Below, piece after piece: positions 22,922 through 34,910 of a stretch of DNA of 64,000 bases. The stretch is from Mycocentrospora acerina. Taxonomy: Eukaryota; Ascomycota; Dothideomycetes; Pleosporales. The stretch spans positions 310,001-374,000 of the forward strand of contig JAKUHH010000072.1 of assembly GCA_022701365.1 (NCBI GenBank), in the 5' to 3' direction. A program made the translations under genes and the position numbers. The notes under the pieces were generated by a model, which saw only the letters and a list, made by a program, of their open reading frames with translations, was not told the origin of the DNA and did not search any database. Each line of letters begins with the position of its first letter. Within the stretch, counting starts at the first letter, position 1.

Positions 22922-25653
22922 ATGCAAGTCGCGCGCACCTCGCTGGCCTCCTCGTCGTTCCCCACCGCCGGCTCCCCGTCGCAGCCGCACATGTACGCAA
23001 ACCCGCCGCCCCAGGGTGTCATGGCAGCCCCCGGCTTTAACCGCTCCTTCTCCGACATGAACGGCTTCCAGCAGCACGCCATGGAGAAGCCCCAGATTTA
23101 CACGGTGCGCCCATGTCTCTCCTCGTCTCTCCTCGTCTCTCCACACGCTTCCTCTCTTCTCTCCACCCCCTGCCCTCTTCGCGCATGAGCAACCCCCGCT
23201 GACTCGCCTAGGCCGTCTACTCGGGCGTCTCCGTCTACGAAATGGAAGTTAACCGCGTCGCCGTCATGCGCCGCCGCTCCGACGGCTGGCTCAATGCCAC
23301 CCAGATCCTCAAGGTCGCCGGCGTCGACAAGGGCAAGCGCACAAAGGTGCTCGAGAAGGAGATCCTGACGGGCGAGCACGAAAAGGTCCAGGGCGGCTAC
23401 GGCAAATACCAGGGCACGTGGATCGGCTATCGCCGCGGCCGCGAGTTCTGCCGCCAGTACGGCGTCGAGGACATTCTGCGCCCGCTGCTCGACTACGACA
23501 TCAGCGCCGACGGCAATGCCGGCCAGGGCATCGAGACGCCCACCAAGGAGCAGGCCATGGCCGCAAACCGCAAGCGCTTCTACACCCAGAGCATGGACGG
23601 CCGCAGCACCAGCCAGAACGTCGGCGGCACCTTCTTCTCCAACATCTCCTCCACTGCCACCAGCGCCCTGGCCGCCATGAACAAGGTTGCCCGCCTCAAC
23701 TCACCCGCACCAAGGCCAGCCAGCTCATCCCAAGGCCGCAGGTCGAGTGCCCGCCCACCGCAGCAGGGCCCCGTCCCAGCCGCCCAGGACTCGTTCCGCA
23801 CCAGCAGCCAGCAGAGCGTGCAGAGCATGGCCTCGGAACGCAGCTTCAGCGGCACCAACGGCCACATTGACTCTGCCTATGCCACAGGCCTCGAGGAACC
23901 ACAGGAGCCGCCAAGAAAGCGCATGCGCGCCTCACAGGAAGAGTCGTTTCCGCCGCCAGTAAAAACAGAGACGTCGATGCGCGACCATGGCTCGCCCACC
24001 GAGCCCAGCGACTCGTTCTACCAACATCAGACGGGACACCGCATCTCCCTCCCCGACGGCACCGAGGTACCGTCGGCGCTGCCCCCCTTGGCGCGTCCAG
24101 ACACCAAAGAAAGCGAAGAAAAGCAGGCCATGTTGACAGATTTGTTCGCCGACCAGCAACGCACAGACTTCACCAACCACCCGGCAATGCTACATCTCTC
24201 CGGCACAGATCTCGACATGCCCATTGACAACACACTCAACACAGCACTTCACTGGGCAGCCACACTAGCTCGCGTGTCGCTAATGCGTCTGTTGGTGTCC
24301 AAGGGCGCCAACATGTTCAGAGGAAACGCAACGGGCATGACTCCCTTAATGAGTGCCGTGTCGGTGAACAACAGTCTAGACCATAGTTGTTTCCCAGAAA
24401 CTCTAGAGATTCTCGCGCCGCTCATCGAACTTCGTGACACGCAGGGGCGGACCATTCTGCACCACATTGCTGTGACATGCGCCATCAAGGGTCGTGCAGC
24501 ATCCAGCAAATACTACCTCGAGGCCCTCCTCGAATATCTTGTGCGTAGCAACATTGGTGCGAACCAGCCCACTTCATTCCACAAGAACCACCCAAAACCA
24601 ATAGGGTTGATGCGATTCATGCAGGAAATGGTGAATGCACGTGACAAGGCTGGAAGCACAGCTTTGAATTTAGCAGCGAGAATTGGCAACCGCAACATCA
24701 TTTCTCAACTCATGGAAGTTCAGGCCGACCCTACGATTCCAAACCACAAGGGGACACGCCCAATTGATTTTGGAGTCGGGAGCGACATTCATGGCGACGG
24801 AGATGTGATTGTCGCCAGCCCGTCCAAGGGCAAAGCGCCGCTCAGCAAGGTGGAAGAGACGAGTCGCGAGATTCAACCTCGTGAGTATATTATACCATTA
24901 CTGATTGTCGCCGTTATGCTAATCAACAGTACAGTCATGAGCGGCATCCTGCAATCCGCCTCGATGCAGTTTACTCAAGAAGCCCGTTTAAAACAGGACG
25001 CCATTGACCGCACAAACGACACCATCGCCCAGCTCTCCGCCCTCCAAAAAACCGAACAACAAAAACTCGAAACACTACGGTTACGTCTACGTGCCCGCCA
25101 AGACCGCGCAAAGCGCATTGCAAATCTCAAGCGCTGGCTCGAACCCCAACGACACATGCTTTCCGTCAATGCCGGCGCGACAGACCTGCACGAAAAACGA
25201 AGAATCGGCTATGCGGACCAAGACGGCGCCGGAATCCTCATAAAAGAAGACGACCTCCCTTTTGAACTCCGCCAAGCAGGCCAACACCTCGTCCGCCACG
25301 CCTCAGACGGCCCGCAATACCTCTCCACGCCCATCCCACCCCTTCCTATTGACCACGCACACATCACCCCACTGCTCAACAGCATATCGAGCAGTGTCTT
25401 AAGACACCGCACGGACGTTTACACAAAATCCAACAGCTCGCTTCTCGAGCGAAGCAGAAAGTTAAAAGAAAAAGACGGACAGCTGGAGATGATGTATCGC
25501 AAGGTTGTCAGTCTTTGCACAAAAGTACCCGAGGAGAGAGTCGACGAGTGTATCAACCAGTTGCTCGCAGCACTAGATAGTGATCCATTGGAAGGAATGG
25601 AAGTCGGGAGAGTAAAGGAGTTTCTGAGAAAGGTCGAGGGGGTAGAAGGGTAG
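22922..25653 (+). CDS. APSES/ankyrin transcription factor, DNA-binding subunit of MBF (Mbp1/Res-like)
   Basis: G1/S-specific transcription factor of the MBF complex. Three exons (22922-23104, 23212-24880, 24935-25653) join in frame to 856 residues. The KilA-N/APSES DNA-binding domain is at about 62-160, with VAVMRRRSDGWLNATQILK, KRTKVLEKEI and GTWIGYRRGREFCRQYGVEDILRPLLDYD. A Ser/Pro/Gln-rich linker follows, then ankyrin repeats in the middle (NTALHWAATLARVSLMRLLV, GRTILHHIAV, STALNLAARIGNRNIISQLM). A C-terminal coiled-coil region follows (RTNDTIAQLSALQKTEQQKLETLRLRLRARQDR). The second intron, 24881-24934, is 54 nt and contains no in-frame stop. The start used opens a Ser/Pro-rich leader before the APSES domain. 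Confidence 0.93.
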
Positions 25654-27238
25654 GAATAGGTGTAGATGCAAGGCGTAGGTGTAGGTGTAGGTGTAGAGTT
25701 GGGGAAACCAACTCTGCAAGTATATATATATACATATTCTTCTCGGCAAATGGGGATGGATGAACGGAATTGGGAACGGATCGAAACGGAGTGGAAAGGA
25801 ATTGGCATGGGTTTTTTTCTTCTAACTGAAGGAGGGATCGTGGGGAGGTGTTGGAGGCTTTTTTTTTTACACATTACATGTCTTTTTTCTGCGCTGTTCT
25901 TTCACCCCCTTTTTTTTTCTCCCTCTCTGCCTCTTCACCCACACCCACACCCACATTTCTTGGCGTTTCTTTTTGGGAGGGGTGGTGTGTGTGTGTGTAA
26001 GGCTGCAATTATATTATCTGTCTGTCTGTCTGACTGTCTGCCTGTCCGTCTGATTAGTTGATTGACTCGCTGATGGACTGGCTAGCTGGTGTGGTATAGC
26101 ATAGGATAGGACGGAATGGAAAGGAATGGAATGGACTGGGATTGGGACTGGAACAAGGACTGGAAATGGGATTCGGACTGGGATAAGAGTGAAGGGGGGA
26201 TATAACATGAAACGAAACTTTTCCTCCTTTTTTAAATTTTTTTTTAAAACGCAAGAGCTTCTTCTTTGACTCCTATCTTTTTTTTGAATCGAAATGTTTG
26301 CATATCTTTTCCCCTTGTCTCTGTTCTCTATTCTCTATTCAATTCAAGGTATTCACGTGTCGTCTCTATTTTGGTACCTTTTTTGCTTTTTTGGGAGGGG
26401 AGGGGGGCTTGTGAAAAAGCTATGTTTGTGGTGTTGTTTTAGTTGTGTATGTTTATGGGTTTACGTATACATATACATAAATATATATACTCTTTTCTAT
26501 GTGAAGATTTTTTTCTTGTTGTTCTTCTTCTCTCACTTGCTAGGAACACTGACATCAAAAAATTAAAATTAGAGAGGGTGGGAAGGTGTGGTGCTGATGT
26601 GGCTGATGTGGCTGATGTAATTTGTGAAATTTTTTACACATTTACCTGTACGAATCAATGGGTGTGTATGTATATAAATAAATGTTCATTTATAATCTCC
26701 GTGTAAAAGTATCAAATCGCATTTAAATGTGTTAATTTTTTTTAAAAAAAAATTCTGGAGAGAATTAGTTGTGTTGATAGATATCTTTTGTACTTTCTAT
26801 ATATATATATTCTTCTTGGCTAGGCGAGCAGATTGGAGGGAGAGGGAGGGGAATTGCCATGTCATAGTCCAGTCCTCATCTTTTGCACTTTCGTCCATGG
26901 AAGACTAATACGATTTCTACTGGATTTTAAATGTTTTTTTTTTCTTAAGAGGAAGGTAGAGTTGGAACAGAAGAGGGGAGTTAAAGGTTCTTTGTAGGTT
27001 GGGTGATTGGTCGTAGAGTAGATTTTCTTACACAAGTGCATGGATGTATTTATCAAGGCATTTTCGTACATTTCCATCTCTCACACTTGTCTCTCCACAA
27101 GACATGCAGACGGGGATTTGTGTCAAGTCGGAGCAGAGTGGAAAATATGGTCGAGGGCAAGTACATTCATTGTCAAGAAGGTGAAAAAGTGGATATATCT
27201 ATAAACATGAAATAAAAGTCCTGTGTAGACAAGTAGGT
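25654..27238. other. Convergent intergenic region rich in simple repeats
   Basis: Between the 3' ends of the APSES gene and CTF18. It contains GTAGGT hexamer units at about 25664-25697, TATATA runs, a TCTG tetramer run near 26020, GGAATGGA-like degenerate repeats at about 26100-26180 and many T runs. No gene is supported. Confidence 0.6.
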
Positions 27239-30200
27239 TTACAACCCCCTCAACAACTCATCAATCGTAATGGGTTTTCTCACAGCATTGGAAAACCCCT
27301 CGTTAAACGACACCCAGATCCTACCAACATTGCCCTTTGTTTCCTCAATCTTCCTCGCTTTTCTCTCCCGCTCACTCTCCGCCTGCCCTTCTTCTCTTTC
27401 CTTGATGATTCTGCCGAAAAAGTCTCTCTTCACCGCTCTCCTATTTGCCTCCGCCGCCAGCGCAGCAGGGTCGACTTCTGGCTGCTCAACGGCCGCCAGA
27501 TCGTCGAATTCGGATTGCCCGCCTCGCCGCTTCCTCGCGTCCATGTCTAATTTCAAGCTTTCTTTGCGCCACTCCTGCTCGAGCACGCTACGCACTGCAT
27601 ATCGTACTTTGTCGTCTTTCTTCCCGGCGAGGGTTTCGAAACTTGCGAGTGTGTCGAGAGGCGGCTCCATTCTCCAGATGAATCCGCCGCTGCGGTTCGC
27701 TACGTCGTCGATTTCAACGCGGCTGCGCTCGAAGCGGACGCCTGTGGCTGCCATGGCTTCGACGGCTTTCTGTACTAGTGCCTTTTCGCTGGCTTTGCGC
27801 ACAGAGGCCGTAGCAAAGGATTTTGAGCCAGAGGGTCCGGTGTTGACAATTACAGGTTTGACGTCTGGAGAGAGCATGCGTAGGACGTAGGGGATTAGTT
27901 CTTGGGACATTTCTTCAGGGCTGCGGAATGAGCGTGTGAGTGGGATACTGAGGCTTCCCTGTAGGCCCATCAGCCCTGCTCTTGTGCTCTTGAGCTGTTC
28001 TACGGCTGCAAAATTGGCGCCTGGGCCAGAGAAGGTAGAGATCTGGGCGTCGGGGTCGGTGGGGATTGATGATGCTTGGCGTGGTGAGGCGAATAGGTCG
28101 TGGAAGGCGAGGATGGACTGGGAGAGGTATGGCGCAAGTTCCCATTCTTGAGAGCCGTGGACGGCACTAGAGAGGATGTCGTGAAAGTGGAGCCATTCGT
28201 ATGCAGTGTTGGGTTTGCTGAGGAGAGTGTCATCTTGAAAGGGTTTCTCGGGGTAGGCTGTAAAGCAGTCTATCTGTTGTTAGTGAAGTTATGAAAGCAA
28301 ACATGTTGAGTTGAACATACCGGATATGATACGATCACAGTCCCCGCTTGTGTCGACCATCTCTCTCAGTCTCTCCATCGCCCTTCGCTTCGCAGACTCA
28401 GCAACTCCAATGACTCCGTTCTTTGCTCGTGCAACAGCAGTCCGCGTATCTGTAGTCTCGGCCTGCTTTGGGAATCCTGCCCCCTCCTTGAAGACACGGT
28501 CTACAACGTCTTTCGCGCCTCCTCGTCCTAGACTTCGGGCTGCTCCTCCACCGTGACGCAGATCGTTGATGAAATTGTCTTCAATCCAGCTGCGTGTGAG
28601 ATGCGGCCTGTCCCTTGATTTCACATCATGAGAAGAGCGCAGTCGTCCTGCTATCCATTCGGCTACGACCATGACACCACGGATATCACCTTCGCCCGTA
28701 CCGCTTCCGGTGCCGCCTTCCTTCTTCGTGCTGACGCCCCATGTCGCTTCACAGAGGCGCCGGACACCGTCAGAATCGCATTGTATGCCCTCTTTGACAA
28801 ATATATCTTGCATGCGCGTAACGACCATATTCAGGGCGGGTTTGCGGATGTGGACAACTTCGGCAAGCGACGACTGTCGGAGAGGCCGAAGAGATGGATG
28901 ATAGACGTCATTGCAGATGAGAATGAGCGGTCGTAACATGCGAAATCTGTCGCCCTTCTTTTTCTTCTTAGGACCGGTGTCCGACTGATGATGACCGAGA
29001 GTCTTTGAATTTTTTTCGTCCAAGTTGATCAGATCAATGAGCGCTTTCACAAAACCGCCCTCTCCGCTTGCACCACTGCCACCTACTACACCATCGACCT
29101 CGTCGACAATGACACAAACTGGTCTGCCGGCCTTTCGTACTTTGCCATTCACAGTACTTGTATTCACACCCCGGACGTTCTCAGTACCCACCATGTCACG
29201 AATCCGACCCTTTACGACATTGCCACTTCGCTCGTCTGACGCGTTGATCTCTTGGACCTCATAGCCCGCCTGTCGGGCGCATACGTGTGCCAAAGTAGTC
29301 TTGCCAAGTCCAGGTGGCCCGGTCAGAAGCAGCACTTTGCGATGCTTTTGTTCGTCGTCATCAAAATGCTTCTTTGGGCCCTTCGATTTTGTTTTGGTTG
29401 AGCCTGGGAAAACGACTGGATCCCATCCTTTCAGCCACCGCAGAACTGACCGATGTGTTCGCTCATCTCCAACCAGGTCTGTAAACTTTTTCGCTCGGTA
29501 CTTCTCCGTCCACATCAGAGTACGATTGCTCTTTCCATTCTTGGCAACTGGCTGTTCGACAGATGGCAATGGGGGATCACGTTCTGCTTTTGCCCGAGTT
29601 GCAGCCTTTTCTATATCCATTGCTTTGGCCTCATCCATCAGCTCGTGGATGTCAAGTCCATAGTAGCTTGTTCTCGCTTTTCCTGCCACTGTTGCTGAGC
29701 GCGATGCAATCAACTGCTCGTATGGTATGGATTCCTTTTGCACTTTCTTCTGAATATGAATCGCCTTTCCTGCAGAATTTCGAGCAACCGTGCCTCGTAC
29801 AGGCTGTACAGATTTCGGCATCGTATGTACTGGCAGCGTCCGCTTAACTGGCGAAACCGACTCGAAGCGGTACTGGTCGAGTTCGTCTACAGGTATTGTC
29901 TCTGGATCCGCAACCTCATCTTGGCTAGCAGGTGGTGTATAGTCTGCAAAGCCCTCTGGTGCTGTTGGGAGTTCTTTGATGCTATTGAGAGTCCTCCGCT
30001 TGAGCATGTGTTCCTTTTGCGCTGCGACGTCGTCCTCGTCGTCGGAATCATCTACAAATCCTCCGATATTGCGCATGGCCTGGTTACTTTGGACATCCTG
30101 CAATGGACTACGCGCCTCCTCTACACGCTTTCTCTTTTTTGGGGACATGTCTACCGGCATTGATGAGCTTGGAGGGTAGGCGATCGGAGACGAAATGAGT

Positions 30201-30585
30201 GGCATTGTGTAGAGTGGTGGGGACGAAGGAATAGTATAGTTTTCAGTTGCCGACTCAGTAGGCAAGCACTGGGTGTGAGAGTGCTTCTGTCGTTTTAGAG
30301 GAGTGTCTGGCAAGATCAGTCCCGAGTACGCGCTTTTATCACGTCTGCAGTACCAATTAAGTGGTCCCCTTCACTTCTGAATATGTCTGTAATAGTCCAG
30401 GCCCGGTGCTGTATAACTACGCCTTGACTGTTCTTCTTTGCTTTGTCCTGGGCGATGCACTGGTCTAACGCGTCGAGATCGTCAGAATGGGAATGCGATG
30501 TGGGCGGGTCTTGAATAAATTCTAGTTCAGAATGGAGTAGGGCGGGATCGAAAGATGTAGGTATGCCTGGCGAATAGCTGCTCAT
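27239..30585 (-). CDS. ctf18: Chromosome transmission fidelity protein 18, large subunit of alternative clamp loader
   Basis: AAA+ ATPase that with Dcc1, Ctf8 and Rfc2-5 loads PCNA and supports sister-chromatid cohesion and the replication checkpoint. Three exons (30585-30354, 30306-28321, 28269-27239) add up exactly to 1082 residues, and the introns are 47 and 51 nt. The N-terminal 340 residues are acidic and low complexity. The RFC-type box LMWTEKYRAKKFTDLVGDE precedes Walker A GPPGLGKT (about residues 407-414). Walker B is VIVDEVDG, and the INASDERSG motif between them is typical of clamp loaders. The C-terminal part includes a Ctf18-type domain and a basic end with RRAVKRDFFGRIIKE. The start at 30585 was chosen because its exon splices in frame at HLI-DTPLKRQK. 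Confidence 0.93.
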
Positions 30586-31243
30586 CGGGTTATATGCACA
30601 ACATTGTATCGTGGATTTGGTGGTGGTTTGGTTGTCGCTCTAAAGTGCAAACGGGCCGCGACACGTTCGACGCGCCAAAGCGTGTTCGTGTTCGCGTTCG
30701 CGCCAGCGTCTAGCCACATTCGTCTGATCCCATTTCGGTGGCTTGGGATGACATTGTGAACAACACCGACAGTGAACGTCAAAAGCTTATGAACCGATGC
30801 TTCACGTAACATGTTTAGTTCACGCACAAAATGATTTCCTCTTATATTCGCCACAATCATACCGCTATTGCCAACACCATAGTCTTATGGTAGAGGGTTG
30901 CACCTTGATTCCCTTTTATCACTGAATTGGCTACAATTCGCACAGCCTATACCACTCGCACACCGAGGTATCCTCTGTTTGGCCATTACACCACGTTGAG
31001 ATTACTGAAAGCTAATGTACTCGCTCGGAGCATTCAGTCAAAATTTTGATGAGAACGGTGGACGAATGATTTCATTTCAAGAGAAAGCAGGTGGGGCGAA
31101 GTCTGAGTCACTTCACCCCACCACGGCCAAACAAAGTGCAACGAAGACATTGCAGCGACGACTCGTTCAATGAGGTATGCATTTTTAAACTGCATTATAT
31201 TTGTTTGGCTTTCCCTTTCTCACATCAAGCAACAAAGCATTAA
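30586..31243. other. Intergenic region between CTF18 and initiator tRNA
   Basis: Presumed CTF18 promoter and tRNA 5' flank. No supported coding sequence. Confidence 0.5.
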
Positions 31244-31315
31244 AGCTGCTTGGCGCAGCGGAAGCGCGCCGGGCTCATAACCCGGAGGACCTCGGATCGA
31301 AACCGAGAGCAGCTA
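31244..31315 (+). tRNA. Initiator tRNA-Met (anticodon CAT)
   Basis: 72-nt cloverleaf without intron. The acceptor AGCTGCT pairs fully with AGCAGCT. The D arm is GCGC-AGCGGAA-GCGC, the anticodon stem-loop CCGGG-CTCATAA-CCCGG, and the T arm CTCGG-ATCGAAA-CCGAG. The discriminator is A. Initiator marks are the A1:T72 pair, three consecutive G:C pairs in the anticodon stem, and A rather than T at the first T-loop position (ATCGAAA). The body closely resembles the yeast initiator tRNA. A T run at about 31322 serves as Pol III terminator. Confidence 0.95.
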
Positions 31316-31615
31316 GCTTTCTTTTTGCCCTTTTACGTTCATCTCTGGTTGTACCTGGCTCTATACTAGCCCTGCGTAGGGCCCTCTTTTTAAGATATCG
31401 ACAGGCTCCCCAACGCCATGCTAGGCAAGGAACTTCACTTAGTAGCCTTTTGCGGTGAAAGACTTCATTTGAGACAAGGCATCTCACCGCAAATTTTTCA
31501 CATTTTGCACACTTATAGTAACCAGTCTTTGCTGCGGTCATGCATCGTTTTCTAACACTACACATGTATATGAAATGTAGGAGATGGTCGACCACCCCTT
31601 CCGACTATTGGTTGA
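31316..31615. other. Short intergenic region
   Basis: tRNA 3' flank and the 3' side of the first orphan-family gene; nothing else recognised. Confidence 0.4.
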
Positions 31616-33298
31616 TTAATTTATGCTATCCAACGATACCAGCGCCATAATGAGATCTATATCCTGAACGAGCCAGTCTGTCCCTATTTGATCAGACTCC
31701 CGTGCATACCGAGCCGCACAAACCAAAGCACTGCCATCATCCTCCCACAAACCCTCGGGACAGTCTCGAAGCAGCTGTCTTGGTGAGTAGTAGTCTTGGT
31801 GTTCTTTTGACAGCAGTACTGAAGCTTTATCATTGAAGTCCTGTGGCTTTTCGTCACTGTTTTGCGTTTCAAATCTACTGTGCTTGAAGCCAGGAGATGG
31901 GGATGGTGTGAGTAAGAAGTGGAAGGAGTTGGAAGAGTCTCCTTTGCAAAGAGTTTGAAGGTCAGGAATTTTCTTATGAGTATTATCGTCTGTGTAGATA
32001 CAGTTGTGTGTTTCTATTTCTGGTATATTGTAATCCTCTGCGTCCTCTGTTTCCATAGATAAGAGTTCGATATTGGCAGAGGGCTCAGAGCCAGTAGGCA
32101 TGTCTACTAGGTCCGCCGTAACGGCGACCATGGCCGTATTGCATATGTTATTTCCTAAATATAGAGAGTTGTTTGCCCCCAATATATCTTGTGGCGGAGC
32201 ATGAAGAGATACAGAGCTAAAACATAGCAACTGGTACCCATCAGAAAGTGACAAAGAATCTGCTTTCAGCAACTTTACCGGCTTTTGCAAGTTAGGCTTC
32301 TGGCCCATCACTGCCCTCGCTCTATCCGCATACCGACGAATGATATAGCGATCAGTGTGCTCCATAGTGATGAACGTGCGTCCGATGTAATTCAATATCA
32401 TTTGAATATCGTCTGGAAACAAGAGTTCGTGAGACTGACCATCCTGGTCAAACTTTGTAGTGTAGCGAGCATATTCAAGCGCACGCGTCAAATCTCCCGC
32501 ATCAGCGCCTTGAGGCAGCTTCTTCACACCTATCAAAAGTTCCTTGAAAGTAACGGATGGCGGAGGTCGATATGATGGATCACGTGCAGCATCGGGGAGG
32601 AAGCGGTTGACACTCATGAACCCGTCATTCCAGGCTTTCGGGATGGCATGCTTTGCTTTGGTCCACGATGGATCAATAGCACGCATGGTCTTGCGATAGG
32701 TATCGGCGATTGATTCCCTCGCTCGAGCTTTTCCGAATTCTGTTGTGATGCCTAGCTCGCAGTGCTCTTGTAGAATGGCGAGATGGACACTAGCAGTGAT
32801 TTGGTTATTAAGAAATCGAATAGCCATATCTCCATTTTTGAACCAGCTAGGGAGTATAGAGATGATTTCGGCCAGTGTGAAGTTGAGAGGTCCACCAGAT
32901 GGGAGGACGTAGTTGTGAGGCGGAAGACTGCGGAGAAATCCGGCCGTAGAATGACGTTCGGTAGACGGAATGGCTGGAGAAAAATAACAATGGAATGCCG
33001 GAGTAGCGGAATTGTGCCGTGAAGATATTAAATGATGGAAGTAGTAGTTTAAATCTTCTTCTATTGAATCAGTAGAGTTGATACTGTGTCGTTTCACGAG
33101 ATGCTCTAAATCGGCGTGAATAATTTCTGGCACATTCGAAGTCGTCAGATCGGGAATGTCTTCGAAGAGAGTTGAGCCAATTATTCGACCATAATCGTTG
33201 AATTCATCTTGATGAGATAGCCCAGAACTATCTGGAGAGCCTTCTTTGTTTCGATCGGACGTGTTGAGTGGATTTGCGAAGAAGTTGAATTGTTCCAT
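31616..33298 (-). CDS. Orphan paralog family member A (560 aa), unknown function
   Basis: Single-exon gene of 560 residues. No known family recognised and no signal peptide or membrane segment. Two stretches are shared with the genes at 34911-36434 and 39460-41829. Block 1, at about residues 139-180, starts NFTLAEIISILPSWF and includes RFLNNQITASVHLAIL. Block 2, at about 249-305, includes VTFKELLIGVKKLPQGADAGDLTRALEYA and ends LFPDDIQMILNY. A TYRKTMRA stretch between them matches IYRTMK in member B. The C-terminal 200 residues are acidic and Ser-rich. Start is the first ATG of the frame. Confidence 0.75.
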   Translation of the reverse strand: MEQFNFFANPLNTSDRNKEGSPDSSGLSHQDEFNDYGRIIGSTLFEDIPDLTTSNVPEIIHADLEHLVKRHSINSTDSIEEDLNYYFHHLISSRHNSATPAFHCYFSPAIPSTERHSTAGFLRSLPPHNYVLPSGGPLNFTLAEIISILPSWFKNGDMAIRFLNNQITASVHLAILQEHCELGITTEFGKARARESIADTYRKTMRAIDPSWTKAKHAIPKAWNDGFMSVNRFLPDAARDPSYRPPPSVTFKELLIGVKKLPQGADAGDLTRALEYARYTTKFDQDGQSHELLFPDDIQMILNYIGRTFITMEHTDRYIIRRYADRARAVMGQKPNLQKPVKLLKADSLSLSDGYQLLCFSSVSLHAPPQDILGANNSLYLGNNICNTAMVAVTADLVDMPTGSEPSANIELLSMETEDAEDYNIPEIETHNCIYTDDNTHKKIPDLQTLCKGDSSNSFHFLLTPSPSPGFKHSRFETQNSDEKPQDFNDKASVLLSKEHQDYYSPRQLLRDCPEGLWEDDGSALVCAARYARESDQIGTDWLVQDIDLIMALVSLDSIN

Positions 33299-33509
33299 AA
33301 TGTGCTCGGTTGATAGCGAAGGTGAGACGTTGAAGCCATGGATTTATCTGCTGAAGTCTCATAATTCTACAGTGAAGGTCTGTCTGAGATTTTTACAAAG
33401 TTGAGACCGAGTGAAGGATACCTGCTGTGGTGTGAGTGAAGCAGCTTCACTACAATTATACGTAGTATACCTACTGTTTCGAACGCCTATTCATAGATGC
33501 CTATGATTA

Positions 33510-34091
33510 CATTTCCCAGGGACGATGAGCTGCTAATCGTCTCTGGGACGTATTGCGAGGCAAAGTAGTAGCTTCTTCTGTCAGATCAAGAACTTGAGCT
33601 TCTCGAGCTGCTGCGACAACCATCTTTCGGAGTTTCTGTCTTTCCTTTATATCTACATCTTGCCGTGGCCTTTTAAAGTTAAGTGGTGCCTTCTCTTCTT
33701 CCCTCACACGTTTAACCTTGCGGTCTCCTGACTCCGTGTCTAGGTCATCTTGAGTGAAACATGCTCCTTTACCGACATGCTCATAGTCTTCACGGATATT
33801 AAACAAGGGCTTGATGAGGAGAGAAAGCTCTCTCACTTCGCTCGGTAGTGAAGTATCAGGTTGTTCATTCCACTCAGAACTCCATTTGCTTGCGACATGC
33901 ACAATCTTCTGTTCTTTGCTAGGAGGATATAAGAGCCTGCAATGAGCCACTGGCGCAGTTTCAACCTTTTGACTGCAAGAGGACGCCGGGAAAAAGTTTA
34001 TAGATTCAGCTACAGTCGAAGAGCGGAATTCAGAATCCTGCTCATACTGATCGAAAAGGCTTTGGAGGGAGGATAAAAAATTGGTGTTCAT
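33510..34091 (-). CDS. Small hypothetical protein (about 193 aa), charged and probably disordered
   Basis: Single open frame. The ATG at 34091 is preferred because it follows a CT-rich leader (TTTCTCACCAACAACTTTCAAC). An upstream in-frame ATG near 34262 would add a hydrophobic stretch that looks like untranslated leader. The protein is Ser/Glu/Lys-rich with a basic patch, DRKVKRVREEEKAPLNFKRPRQD, that could serve as a nuclear signal. No family recognised. It sits between orphan family members A and B on the same strand. It shows no clear resemblance to them. Confidence 0.5.
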
Positions 34092-34910
34092 GTTGAAAGT
34101 TGTTGGTGAGAAACTGAGGAGAGTGGAAGAAAATTTAAAGAGAGCAAATCTGTAGATATTCTTTGCTGAGGTGCAAATATTTCCAAGCGAAATCTTTACC
34201 GTGGCACAGATCAATACAAGAACCACTGGATGGCATCGACATATTCCCATTTGGTGAGTCATTTGGTTCTTGATTGGCTATAGATTTTGAAGATTGGAAA
34301 AGTTATCGTGATCTAATCAAAAGGTAACTTCACATCCGTCAAGCTGATGTGCGCACCTACTGCTAATTTTTAGCTTCTCCGTTTCTAAATCCGATTCCCT
34401 CCAAACGCGTTTAGACAAGTGTAAGGCTATCAAATTCAAACGTGAAAATTTTTGTCATGTATTTTCGTCTCGTGTACCTCAGACTTACATCGTGATGTCA
34501 CACGGAATTGTTCACATTGATCTGAGAACTGGCTGGTGAAACCGGCAAAATAGCGGTATATCTTAATAAGTAGTAGGTTTTTTCCATGAAATCATGGCAA
34601 TGTAGGTCAAAGTTGCAAGCCGAAGAAATTTGTTTGGAAGGTTGAGTGTTTGCGATTTTTATCTATAAGAAAAGCCTAGAAATGTGTACGATACAGTGGA
34701 TCGCCATTTCAAAGCGATTAGAGCAGCAGCTTAATGATTGAGTATAATTCTAAACAAAATCACGGGCTTGTACAAAAATAGCAAATGATTGCTAGACCTT
34801 GTAACTTTAAGATTAGTACTTCACAAGATGGACTCAGCAGTTTCCTATGACGTCGGGATTGATGATATGTCCAAAGAAGCATCTTAGTAGTTATATACTT
34901 GAGGGCCCAT
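34092..34910. other. Intergenic region
   Basis: AT-rich DNA between the small hypothetical gene and the 3' end of family member B; no gene seen. Confidence 0.45.

Noticed and set aside
22186..23188. Long frames on both strands across the APSES/Cup1-like promoter
   Set aside because: GC-rich promoter DNA lacks stops by composition. The start codons of both genes are supported by domain content.
25664..25697. Telomere-like hexamer run (GTAGGT)
   Set aside because: The unit differs from the usual fungal TTAGGG, is only a few copies long and lies just after a stop codon inside a gene-dense region.
34092..34262. Extended start of the small hypothetical protein at 34262
   Set aside because: The added stretch crosses a CT-rich leader directly before the ATG at 34091, which looks like a normal untranslated leader.
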